The notes under the pieces were generated by a model that worked only from the letters and a program-made list of their open reading frames with translations, searched no databases and was not told where the DNA came from. From assembly GCA_003058525.1 (NCBI GenBank), contig QBVD01000026.1:1-63404 (forward strand): 63,404 nt of DNA, read 5' to 3'. Source of the stretch: a gamma proteobacterium symbiont of Ctena orbiculata. GTDB taxonomy: Bacteria; Pseudomonadota; Gammaproteobacteria; Chromatiales; Chromatiaceae. This document shows, piece after piece, positions 31,700 through 39,457 of the stretch (its first letter is position 1; every line of letters starts with the position of its first letter). A program made the translations under genes and the position numbers.

Positions 31700-32533
31700 A
31701 TGAGAAACATGATGGCTGCCCGGGATCCCCACAGGTTTGTCAACGATCTTGGTGACGAGGCGGTCGAGCGCCTTATAGCCCGTTTGGAAAGTCGGGCAAA
31801 GGATAGTGTTTTTACAAGTCTCATTGATAAATACTCATCGCAGTTGATACTTACTGACCCTGCAAAGGTGTTGGAGGTTGGTTGTGGTACGGGGGCAATG
31901 ATTCGGTCTTTCGTGCGCAGTAAAGACTTCAATGGTCATGCTGTCGGCGTTGATCAAAGCGGTAGCTTCATTAATGCTGCAAAATCATTTGCCCGCTATG
32001 AGCATCTTGAGAATAGGCTGCAATTTCAGATTGGCGATGCGCATAATCTTGATTTTCCATCCGCCAGCTTCGACACCGTTATTGCCAATACCCTGATAAG
32101 CCATGTTTCCGATCCTGCACGTGTGCTGGAAGAGATGGCGAGAGTAGTATGGCCTGGCGGCATAATCGCTGTTTTTGATGGCGACTACGCTTCGCTGACC
32201 TATGCATTTCCTGACCACGATTTCGGCCGGCAAATGGATAGTGCGCTGGCAACTGCTTCGTTCAACAACCCCAGAGTCATGCGTGACTTGCCGAGAATGC
32301 TGGATACATATGATCTTCAACTTGTTAGTGCTTGGGGCGATGCGGTGGTTGAGATTGGAGAGGGAAGCTATTTCAAATCTTTTGCTGAAACCTATGCGCC
32401 TTATGTAACGAGTTCAGGGTTGATGGCCGAAGACGATGTCGATAGCTGGTTGTCTGTACAGCGTGAAGCCATGGAGTCAGGGACATTCTTTGCGTCATGT
32501 AACTATTACACATATCTTTTACGTCGCGTATAA
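31700..32533 (+). CDS. SAM-dependent methyltransferase (class I)
   Basis: A 277-residue soluble protein with a class I methyltransferase core. Motif I is LEVGCGTGAMIRSF near residue 54, an acidic motif II is GVDQSGSF, motif post-II is GDAHNLDFPSASFDTV near 114, and VWPGGIIAVFDGDY near 150 is motif III. The substrate cannot be told from sequence. It sits between two members of the thiocyanate regulon but behind a strong terminator and without the shared promoter module. The ATG at 31709 or 31712 could also be the start. Confidence 0.78.
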   Translation: MRNMMAARDPHRFVNDLGDEAVERLIARLESRAKDSVFTSLIDKYSSQLILTDPAKVLEVGCGTGAMIRSFVRSKDFNGHAVGVDQSGSFINAAKSFARYEHLENRLQFQIGDAHNLDFPSASFDTVIANTLISHVSDPARVLEEMARVVWPGGIIAVFDGDYASLTYAFPDHDFGRQMDSALATASFNNPRVMRDLPRMLDTYDLQLVSAWGDAVVEIGEGSYFKSFAETYAPYVTSSGLMAEDDVDSWLSVQREAMESGTFFASCNYYTYLLRRV

Positions 32534-32978
32534 GTTGCCACGACCGCATACTTTCTGCCGTTAATCATCACAAATCAATTGGTTATTCTTTGCTGCCTGA
32601 CAGGTAATAGGCAGTGCCTTAGTCCTTGGTTGTCTTGTGGTCGACTGTAATAGGGACATGAAAAATGATCAGATATATCTGACTGTCGTGAAGTATGTCT
32701 GAAATGGTTCCCTGCCAGGTAAGAACAAATGTCAAAACAGGAAATATACTATAGGGAAAAACTATAGATTCTATATAAATTAGCTCTTTGACAAATAGAA
32801 GTATCAGGTAAAAATTATTGTTACGGGCTATCCGTTTCTCTGTTGATTCAAGATTGTCGGGGTCCGGTTCTCATAAGTAAATTAGCATGTTATGCGGTTG
32901 TTCCTGTAACAGGAATTGCGCACAAGACAGCATGAAACATGCAGAACAATTCAGAGAAGTCAGCAAAAATAAAAAAAT
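32534..32978. other. Intergenic region upstream of the OprD-like gene
   Basis: No gene is supported. It holds regulon promoter module D at 32751 and a leader of about 160 bases of AT-rich sequence before the start codon at 32979. Confidence 0.6.
32751..32815 (+). promoter_or_regulatory. Regulon promoter module, copy D (OprD-like porin)
   Basis: ATAG-GGAAAAA-CTAT (32751-32765), TTTGACAA at 32787 and AGGTAAAAAT at 32806. It is the most diverged of four copies but keeps offsets 0, 36 and 55 exactly. TTTGACAA contains a consensus-like TTGACA -35 box. The start codon is 228 bases from the box start. Confidence 0.7.
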
Positions 32979-34322
32979 ATGAAGGTCAAAACTATACTAT
33001 CCGCTTTTTTTCTGGTATCGGATTTTATAACAATATCTGTTTTTGCTGATGAAGTGCCGGGTGTGAATGGTTATGTGAGAGTCGGTATTATCGAAACAAA
33101 GGATCAGGCAGGTGAAAGTGCGAGAGGTTCGGCGCTGGGTGGCAAGCTGGGCTATATCACGCTAGGGCCTGTTAACACTAATCCAATGCGCCCTGTTGTG
33201 TCTGAAAAAGCGCCAATCAAGGCGCGAGGAGAGAGGTTTGGTTATTCCAAATGAGCGACGAGCAACGCCGAGTGGCGCTTTTTCAGGCACAACCCGAAGG
33301 GCTGGGGCTGTTTTTGCCCCCAGCGGCGTTATCATTCGCTCATGTAGAATAACTACACTACGCTCATTCTGCCTTGCTGGGCACAAAAACAGCCCCAGCA
33401 GGGCGTATTGGATTAGTGTTAACAGGCCCTAGATTGGCGTGGCCTGAGTGCTGGCCTATCCATATACACTACACAGGAACTGGCGGATAATGAAAATGGA
33501 GATTTCTTTGCCACCGATAATAAGGGGTACACCCTGATAGGCGAAGCCTATGTAAAGGGTGCTTTGCACTATACGACACTCAAGTTGGGACGATTCGAGA
33601 TCGATACGCCTCATGCGGATACCGATGACATAAGAATGGTACCGAATACATTTCAGGGTGCGGTGATCAGCAATGAGGATATTGTTGATACTGCAGTTTC
33701 TATCGTCTTTCTGGATGAGAGGGCGGGTGTCGATGCGGATATACCGGAAAAATTTGAAGACATTAATGGTGACGACGGTTTATTTGCCTTAGGCATCGAG
33801 TACTATGGAATCGATGATGCTGCATTGCAGGCATGGTTCTATAAAGGCAGAGATCTTGCAAGCCTGATCTATGTCGAAGGCATATATGAAACAGAGCAGG
33901 TTTCCATCGGCTTTCAGTTTGGCTCGCAATCGGATGATACGATGGATGATAGCGGGCCGGACGGTGAAGTCTATGGCGTAATGGCGAGTTACACTGTGGA
34001 TGGCATTGTTTTGTCAGCTGCCTACAACGATGTCTCAGGCACTGTGATCGACGGTTTCGGCGGCGGTCCCTATTTTACATCCGCGGATGATCATACCATT
34101 GGTGAGGTTGAAGACCAGCAGGCGGTAACCTTGGGATTTGAATATGTCGGGATACAAGGATTAACCCTGGGGTTGATGTATGCGGATTTCGATAGCGGGT
34201 CAAATGAAACGGATTACTATGCCATCTATGAATCGGTTGAAGATCTTGCGTTTGAATTGATCTATACGGATCTGCATGAAGAGGGTCATTTCGTGCGCCT
34301 GATGGGCAATTACTATTTTTAG
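32979..34322 (+). pseudogene. OprD-like outer-membrane porin gene interrupted by a MITE
   Basis: The N-terminal part (32979-33165) encodes a signal peptide and mature start with GKLGYITL. The rest resumes at 33429-34322 with DWRGLSAGLSIYTTQELADN and ends in LMGNYYF, a porin-type C-terminus. ADTDDIRMVPNTFQGA is typical of the OprD/Opr porin family. A 263-base MITE with CTAG target copies lies between. Joining the flanks through one CTAG gives an uninterrupted frame of about 359 residues. The reading frame after the insertion is intact, so the event looks recent. Confidence 0.85.
33166..33428. mobile_element. MITE with long terminal inverted repeats, inserted in the OprD-like gene
   Basis: The ends GGCCTGTTAACACTAATCC and GGATTAGTGTTAACAGGCC are inverted copies extending about 28 bases with one mismatch. 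The element is flanked by CTAG on both sides (33162-33165 and 33429-33432), as for IS5-type YTAR targets; a two-base TA duplication with one more G/C pair in the ends is equally possible. Inside are several hairpins (for example GCTGGGGCTG with CCCCCAGC, and GCGCTTTTTCAG). No transposase is encoded. A decayed relative lies at 16843-17109. Confidence 0.9.
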
Positions 34323-34390
34323 CGGTTTACAAGCAGAGGTTTTCAGTAATCAGATTGCATGCTGGATTAGGGTTTTCTCGCTTTGATAAA

Positions 34391-34406
34391 GCACTCGTAC
34401 GAGTGC
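34391..34406. promoter_or_regulatory. Perfect 16-base palindrome before glcF-like gene
   Basis: GCACTCGTACGAGTGC ends 13 bases before the ATG at 34420, where a ribosome-binding site would normally start. It could be an operator or, as RNA, a hairpin that limits translation. Confidence 0.5.
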
Positions 34407-34419
34407 ATTGAATTGTCCT

Positions 34420-35721
34420 ATGCAAACTAAATTTACAGACCAGCAGTTATCAGTGCCTGCCATAGCCAGCTCGGATGTGGAATTGCGGGCCTGCCTGCAG
34501 TGTGACTACTGCACACCAAATTGTCCAACATTCAAATTGCTGGGTGATGAATACGACAGTTCGCGTGGACGTGTCTATCTGATAAAGGGGCTATTGGAGA
34601 ATGAGGATAAGCCTGACCAGAGGACGGTTGACTATATTGATCGTTGCCTTTCCTGTCTTGCCTGTATGTCCACATGCCCGTCAAGCGTCCACTATCAGCA
34701 TCTTATGGATCATGCAAGGGAGGTGATCGAACGGAAACATCACCGCAAGCCTGTGGACCGGCTTTCACGCTGGTTGTTGGCAAAGATACTACCCTATCCG
34801 CAACGCTTTCGTCTGGCGATGCGGGCGGCAAGAACGATCAAGCCTGTAGCCTCGGTGCTGCCCGGCCCGATTCGTGGCATGGTTGATTACACCCCAGACC
34901 GGCTTCCGCCACCGAGCCCGAATGATCAACCGCAAGTGTTTCCGGCACAAGGTGAGTGTATTCGACGTGTAGCATTGTTGAACGGTTGTGCGCAACAGGC
35001 TTTGAATACGGATATAAATGACGCGACTATTCGTATTCTTCGCAGGCACGGTTGCGAAGTTGTGATACCACGTGGTGCCGGCTGCTGCGGGGCATTGACG
35101 CACCATATGGGTAAGACGAATGAGAGTCTTGCGGCAGCTGCAAAAAACATACAGGCATGGATGAAAGAGCTGGAAGGCGACGGGCTGGATGCAATAGTCA
35201 TTAACACAAGTGGTTGCGGTACAGTTATCAAGGATTATGGTTTCATGTTTCGAAACGATCCTTTGGCGCAGCAGGCGGCAACTATCGCAGGTTTGGCAAA
35301 GGATGTGACTGAAGTGCTTTCAGAGATCGAATTAAACTATCTAATCAAACCTGGCCTGCGCATTTCCTATCATGCGACGTGCTCTCTGCAATTTGGTCAA
35401 AGAATAAGATTCACGCCAAGAAAGCTATTGAAATCGGCAGGTTTCACAGTACTTGAGCCAAGGGATTCACATACCTGCTGCGGTGCGGCCGGTACCTACA
35501 ATTTATTGCAACCGGAGATCTCCAGGCAGTTGAAAGAGAGCAAGCTAAAGGAGTTGGAAACAGGATCCCCTGCAGCGATCGCAGCTGGAAATGTCGGCTG
35601 TATGGTGCACCTGGCATCAAGTACAGGAATTCCTGTTGTACATACGGTGGAACTGCTCGACTGGGTGACAGGAGGGCCAGTGCCCCGATCCTTGAATGAT
35701 ATCTGTAGCGAAGCAGGTTAA
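34420..35721 (+). CDS. Glycolate oxidase iron-sulfur subunit-like (GlcF family) protein
   Basis: A 433-residue cytoplasmic or membrane-associated Fe-S protein. Two 4Fe-4S motifs are visible, CLQCDYCTPNCPTF near residue 26 and CLSCLACMSTCPSS near 76. Two cysteine-rich CCG domains follow, with GAGCCGALTHH near 220 and HTCCGAAGTYN near 350, as in GlcF and heterodisulfide-reductase subunit B/D proteins. In GlcDEF it passes electrons from glycolate oxidation to the quinone pool, but glcD and glcE are not here, so the electron donor is unknown. It lies 97 bases after the broken porin gene and has no clear ribosome-binding site. Confidence 0.82.
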   Translation: MQTKFTDQQLSVPAIASSDVELRACLQCDYCTPNCPTFKLLGDEYDSSRGRVYLIKGLLENEDKPDQRTVDYIDRCLSCLACMSTCPSSVHYQHLMDHAREVIERKHHRKPVDRLSRWLLAKILPYPQRFRLAMRAARTIKPVASVLPGPIRGMVDYTPDRLPPPSPNDQPQVFPAQGECIRRVALLNGCAQQALNTDINDATIRILRRHGCEVVIPRGAGCCGALTHHMGKTNESLAAAAKNIQAWMKELEGDGLDAIVINTSGCGTVIKDYGFMFRNDPLAQQAATIAGLAKDVTEVLSEIELNYLIKPGLRISYHATCSLQFGQRIRFTPRKLLKSAGFTVLEPRDSHTCCGAAGTYNLLQPEISRQLKESKLKELETGSPAAIAAGNVGCMVHLASSTGIPVVHTVELLDWVTGGPVPRSLNDICSEAG

Positions 35722-35803
35722 GCAGCTGCTTTGGTTTATCAATCAGGAAGTTGTTCCGGGCATTGGCAATCAGTTTGCACAGTGCGTGTATATGCGATGC
35801 TCG

Positions 35804-36772
35804 CTAATTGTGGCTGTTAGGTGTGCATACTTCTGACATCGGGCAAGGGCCGGTCCGTTTTACTGGCGTATCGTGACACCCTTCCACGCCCCATTCCGCA
35901 GCCAGTCCCTTGAACGCCAGAGAAGCAGGACTCTTGTACGAATCCTTACGGCTGATAAGCGTGATTGTGTGGTGCGGGAGTTCTGGAATCAGCATAACCG
36001 GAAATATCTCATTTTGTTGGCAGGCGATCGTGTTGGGGAGTATGGTCGCGAGCCGGCCTAATCGTAGAACCTCGATAATCGTACTTAGCGAGTTGGTCTC
36101 AATTGCAATCGAAGGTTTGATATCGTGTTCCAGGCAATACAGGTCGATGTGCCTGCGTAATGCAAAATCGCTATTGAGGAGTGCCAGCGGTTCCTGTTCA
36201 AGGGTGTGTTGATCCAAAGGAGTTTCTTGTCCGGCGTATTGGTGGGTCGATCCAACCGCCAAGTTGAGTGGTTCTATGAACAGATGTTGAGTCTCTATGT
36301 ATTCATAATTGGCGGCTACGGTAAGTGTATTCGTGAATGCTATGCCGATATCGATATTACCAGCCAGAACGCCGCTCTCAATATCATCTTGCGGCATCTC
36401 ATAAGTGCCTACGGAAATACCGGGATAACGTTTGTTGAATCGATCTATCAGTGGCGCCGCAAGATAATCCGTGATCGGTGTCATGCCAAGGCTCAGAGAT
36501 CCGCGGCTCAGGTCCTGCAGCTCCTGAATGGCCCGCTTCCCGGCATCCAGCTCACCTAGCGCTCGACGGGCATAGCTGATGTAAACCTCACCCGCATCAG
36601 TAAGGTGAACGGTACGACCTGTACGATCCAGCAGCTGTGTTTCGAGAGACTCCTCTAGTTGCTTGATTTGTTGCGACAGTGTGGGTTGAGAAACAAACAG
36701 TGTTTCTGCCGCACGGGTAAAACTGTGATGTTCTGCAACCGCCAAAAGATAGCGTAGCGAACGAGGGCACAT
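35804..36772 (-). CDS. CynR-like LysR-family transcriptional regulator
   Basis: A 322-residue LysR regulator, divergent from scnBAC. The winged helix is at residues 1-60 (SFTRAAETLFVSQPTLSQQI). The passage TGRTVHLTDAGEVYISYARR and GELDAGKRAIQEL match E. coli CynR, the cyanate-responsive activator, better than other LysR proteins I know. Frames open to 36793, but MCPRSLRYLLAVAEH at 36772 aligns with the CynR start. An ATAG-N7-CTAT box lies just upstream at 36786, suggesting autoregulation; the same box fronts four neighbouring promoters. The ligand may be thiocyanate or cyanate (inference). Confidence 0.85.
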   Translation of the reverse strand: MCPRSLRYLLAVAEHHSFTRAAETLFVSQPTLSQQIKQLEESLETQLLDRTGRTVHLTDAGEVYISYARRALGELDAGKRAIQELQDLSRGSLSLGMTPITDYLAAPLIDRFNKRYPGISVGTYEMPQDDIESGVLAGNIDIGIAFTNTLTVAANYEYIETQHLFIEPLNLAVGSTHQYAGQETPLDQHTLEQEPLALLNSDFALRRHIDLYCLEHDIKPSIAIETNSLSTIIEVLRLGRLATILPNTIACQQNEIFPVMLIPELPHHTITLISRKDSYKSPASLAFKGLAAEWGVEGCHDTPVKRTGPCPMSEVCTPNSHN

Positions 36773-36785
36773 GATATTTCTATCC

Positions 36786-36800
36786 ATAGCCAACCCCTAT
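36786..36800. promoter_or_regulatory. Operator-like ATAG-N7-CTAT box at the regulator start
   Basis: ATAG-CCAACCC-CTAT lies within the longer palindrome CCATAG-N7-CTATGG, 14 bases upstream of the regulator ATG. It is the symmetrical LysR-type box also found in the four promoter modules, here without the downstream TTGGACAA block, which fits negative autoregulation. Confidence 0.72.
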
Positions 36801-36956
36801 GGAAGTTATAAAAAAAGCGGATTTTGCTAATCACTCCATGATGAGTCCTAGTGTAGACCAATTTTAAATTTGTGGTGGGGATCAGCGAATAAATCTTTGC
36901 CTTGCGAAATTAAATTACTTTTTCCATGTAAATCAACGGGACAATTCGTGATGACC

Positions 36957-37021
36957 ATAGCCATCGCCTATAGAGCTAATCAGAATTAGGTCTTGGACAA
37001 TTATTGTGACCTGGTAAATAG
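36957..37021 (+). promoter_or_regulatory. Regulon promoter module, copy C (scnB)
   Basis: ATAG-CCATCGC-CTAT (36957-36971), TTGGACAA at 36993 and TGGTAAATAG at 37012. This is the scn operon promoter candidate, 259 bases ahead of the scnB start. The stretch ATCAGAATTAGGTCTTGGAC is almost identical to copy B. The leader between this and scnB is AT-rich with no gene. Confidence 0.8.
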
Positions 37022-37215
37022 TTTGACTTAACACGATTAGAGAATCGCGCACTTCGTGAATTATTAAGAACGACTTAAGTAAGGTGAATTTCCGCTGTGA
37101 AACAGATCATTCATCGATTGCTTAAGTATCAAAACAGTATATGCGAAATATGTAATTAAACATTAGGTAATAAATACAAGCTTTTAAAACCTAATCATAA
37201 GGAGGTCACGCGACC

Positions 37216-37647
37216 ATGTCATCAGCCATCAGACAAAAAGTGATGAAACATCTGGAGATCGTCAAACAACTCCAGCCGTCTCTACACCAGGAGACTCATG
37301 CGCCCTCTCCTGATCAGGTCGATAACGAACACTATCGGGCCTATACACGTATGTCGCATGATGTCGGTGGTGAACCGGACGTACCAATCACATGGGAAGA
37401 GAAAGAGGAAGAGGTATGGGAGCACAACACCTTCGTAACATGTGAGGTGTTGGCTTGGCGGGGTATTTGGAATGCCGAGGAGAGGCGCCGCAGGCAGAAT
37501 GTGGATGTGGGACAGACAATGTATCTGGGTTTGCCTTATTACGGCCGGTGGTTGTTGACCGCAGCAAGAATATTGGTCGACAAGCAATACATAACGCTCA
37601 CCGAATTGTCCGACAAGATTGATGAGGTCAAAAAACGCTATGAGTAA
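37216..37647 (+). CDS. scnB: Thiocyanate hydrolase beta subunit
   Basis: A 143-residue protein corresponding to the N-terminal half of nitrile hydratase beta. Thiocyanate hydrolase converts thiocyanate and water to carbonyl sulfide and ammonia. The segment SHDVGGEPDVPITWEEKEEEVW (quoted in part: DVGGEPDVPITWEEKEEE) and the helical end WLLTAARILVDKQYITLTEL resemble this family. Identification rests on this and on the scnB-scnA-scnC order known from Thiobacillus thioparus. AAGGAGG precedes the ATG. It overlaps scnA by eight bases. Confidence 0.9.
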   Translation: MSSAIRQKVMKHLEIVKQLQPSLHQETHAPSPDQVDNEHYRAYTRMSHDVGGEPDVPITWEEKEEEVWEHNTFVTCEVLAWRGIWNAEERRRRQNVDVGQTMYLGLPYYGRWLLTAARILVDKQYITLTELSDKIDEVKKRYE

Positions 37648-38008
37648 ACCACACTACGATCGAGAGCATCACGTCAAGAAGGCTACGGGTATCGGTGATC
37701 CCCAATGTTTTAAAGGCGAAGCCGGCGCGCCAAAGTTCAAGGTTGGCGACAAGGTAAGGATTCGGGATCTGCCCGATATATTTTATACCCGTACCCAGGT
37801 CTATACCCGCGGTGTACCTGCAACTGTCGCCGAACTGGTGTATGAAAGTCCCGCCCCGGAGGATGAAGCGTGGGACAACACCGACAAGGTGGTTTGGTTC
37901 TACAGTCTGGTGTTCAAGCAAAAGGATCTGTGGCCGGACTATCCGGATGCATTTGCAAATGACACTGTAGAGACCGAATTGCCTGAACGCTGGCTTGAGC
38001 CGCTGTAG
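37640..38008 (+). CDS. scnA: Thiocyanate hydrolase alpha subunit
   Basis: A 122-residue protein matching the C-terminal half of nitrile hydratase beta, an SH3-like barrel. KFKVGDKVRIRD near residue 31, HxTR-like YTRTQVYTRGVPATVAELVY and WFYSLVFKQKDLW near 90 are typical. The usual start in a longer frame at 37619 is unlikely: ATG 37640 matches the family start and overlaps the scnB end. Together with ScnB it forms the equivalent of the beta chain in the enzyme. Confidence 0.92.
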   Translation: MSKPHYDREHHVKKATGIGDPQCFKGEAGAPKFKVGDKVRIRDLPDIFYTRTQVYTRGVPATVAELVYESPAPEDEAWDNTDKVVWFYSLVFKQKDLWPDYPDAFANDTVETELPERWLEPL

Positions 38009-38069
38009 CCGTGCCTGCCGATTGAGCACAAGACGTTTGTTTGGATAAAGAATCAGAGAGGATAGACAA

Positions 38070-38765
38070 ATGGCGGAGAAACATAAACCTGCACCAATGG
38101 TTGATGAGGTCAGTGAATTTGAGGTGCTCGAAATCGCCGTTCGCGAACTCGCTATCGAAAAAGGCCTCTTCACCGCTGAGGACCATCAGCGTTGGACTGA
38201 ATATATGCATACACTCGGGCCGCTTCCGGCGGCACGCCTGGTTGCCAAGGCTTGGTTGGATCCGGAATTCAAGAAGCTGGCTGTAGAGGATGGGGTCAAG
38301 GCCAGCCTTGAAGTCGGAATTGACTGGGTCAACAGCATGCCGACCCATTTCGGCACACCCAGTGACTACTGCAATCTGCGTGTACTCGAAGACACGCCAA
38401 AGTTAAAACATGTGGTCGTATGTACGCTCTGTTCATGCTATCCACGTCCCATCCTCGGGCAATCGCCGGAGTGGTACCGGACACCGAACTATCGCCGACG
38501 CCTGGTGCGCTGGCCGCGACAGGTGCTCGCGGAGTTTGGGCTTCAAGTGCCCGAAGACGTAGAGGTTCGGGTAGAGGACTCGAATCAGAAATCACGATTT
38601 ATCGTGTTGCCCGTACGTCCCGAGGGAACCGAAGGGTGGAGCGAGGACCAGTTGGCAGAGATCGTGACACGGGACTGCCTGATCGGTGTGGCTGTGCCGA
38701 AGCCCGGCAAGACAGCCAATGATCCGCGACCTGTGCGTCCGGCCGTCAATCCATACCACCACTAG
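38070..38765 (+). CDS. scnC: Thiocyanate hydrolase gamma (cobalt-binding) subunit
   Basis: A 231-residue protein of the nitrile hydratase alpha family that holds the catalytic metal. The claw motif VCTLCSC is at residues 117-123, with Cys118, Cys121 and Cys123. Threonine in the CTLCSC form marks the cobalt type; the second and third cysteines are expected to be oxidised to sulfinate and sulfenate as in the T. thioparus enzyme. YRTPNYRRRLVRWPRQVL follows, as in family members. It lies 61 bases after scnA and eight before the P15K-like gene. Confidence 0.94.
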   Translation: MAEKHKPAPMVDEVSEFEVLEIAVRELAIEKGLFTAEDHQRWTEYMHTLGPLPAARLVAKAWLDPEFKKLAVEDGVKASLEVGIDWVNSMPTHFGTPSDYCNLRVLEDTPKLKHVVVCTLCSCYPRPILGQSPEWYRTPNYRRRLVRWPRQVLAEFGLQVPEDVEVRVEDSNQKSRFIVLPVRPEGTEGWSEDQLAEIVTRDCLIGVAVPKPGKTANDPRPVRPAVNPYHH

Positions 38766-38773
38766 GAAGTCCC

Positions 38774-39229
38774 ATGGCAGAGATCAATCCAAAATATTTC
38801 GAACTCGACAAAGAGATGCGCGACCGCAATCTGGATGAGTCGACGCCGGTTTCACTGCTGGAAGATGTCAAAGGCAAGGGGCGGGTCTGGGACGATCTGT
38901 GTGAGCAGTATGGTGTGGACAATCCCGATCCTCCATGGCGGATCACCCTGGAAGCCACATGCGATATGCTTGCCGGTGGTTATTGGGAAACCTTCAATGT
39001 CTGCAAGCCCAAGGAGGAACGCAATCCGGAGCAGGAACAGGAACACCTCGACGCCGTTGAAAGACGTTGGGAAGAGGATCAACTGGTCAACAAATACTAT
39101 GACGAAGTGCCTTTCCCGGAAAGACAGTTGCTGGCGCTGGCGCATACGATGATCCGGCGAGGACTGTTTAATGAGGAAGAGTTGGCGCGCCGCATGGAAG
39201 AGATCGATCGACGTTTGAACAGCGCCTGA
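38774..39229 (+). CDS. P15K-like activator for cobalt insertion into thiocyanate hydrolase
   Basis: A 151-residue protein. Its last third (FPERQLLALAHTMIRRGLFNEEELARRMEEID, quoted in part as RQLLALAHTMIRRGLF) resembles the N-terminal helical part of nitrile hydratase beta, the feature of P15K-type activators. In T. thioparus P15K, encoded downstream of scnC, is needed to load cobalt. Position eight bases after scnC and the similarity support the same role. A second copy of a hydrolase subunit is less likely. Confidence 0.8.
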   Translation: MAEINPKYFELDKEMRDRNLDESTPVSLLEDVKGKGRVWDDLCEQYGVDNPDPPWRITLEATCDMLAGGYWETFNVCKPKEERNPEQEQEHLDAVERRWEEDQLVNKYYDEVPFPERQLLALAHTMIRRGLFNEEELARRMEEIDRRLNSA

Positions 39230-39251
39230 TCGTGGAGATGCCGCTTTGCAG

Positions 39252-39272
39252 TCGAGCGACTGTTTCGCTCGA
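39252..39272 (+). terminator. Hairpin between the scn genes and the ABC transporter genes
   Basis: A perfect eight-base stem TCGAGCGA - CTGTT - TCGCTCGA lies 22 bases after the P15K-like gene. There is no T run; it may weaken but not stop transcription into the ABC transporter genes. Confidence 0.45.
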
Positions 39273-39457
39273 TTGTAGTTCACCCGTTCGACACAGAGGT
39301 GAAACGGGTGGGCTGGAGACAGCATCCAAACGCAACAGTCAATTAAACCATCGGGGTGGCGAGGAGAGATCGATGCAGATCCGCTTGCTGTTTGGAGTGT
39401 GCATGGCCCCGCTGCATATGCAGCAACTATCAACACTTGACACAGAGGATAGATTGA

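Noticed and set aside
33196-33432. Open frame of about 78 codons inside the MITE
   Set aside because: It is read through inverted repeats of the element and resembles no protein.
35804-36800. OxyR as the identity of the LysR regulator, because ATAG-N7-CTAT also occurs in OxyR sites
   Set aside because: The protein lacks the OxyR cysteine pair context and its sequence around residues 50-85 matches CynR. The box symmetry is common to many LysR proteins.
39230-39457. A small gene between the P15K-like gene and the ABC ATPase gene
   Set aside because: Open frames there show no family features and one runs out of frame into the ATPase gene; a hairpin explains part of the gap.
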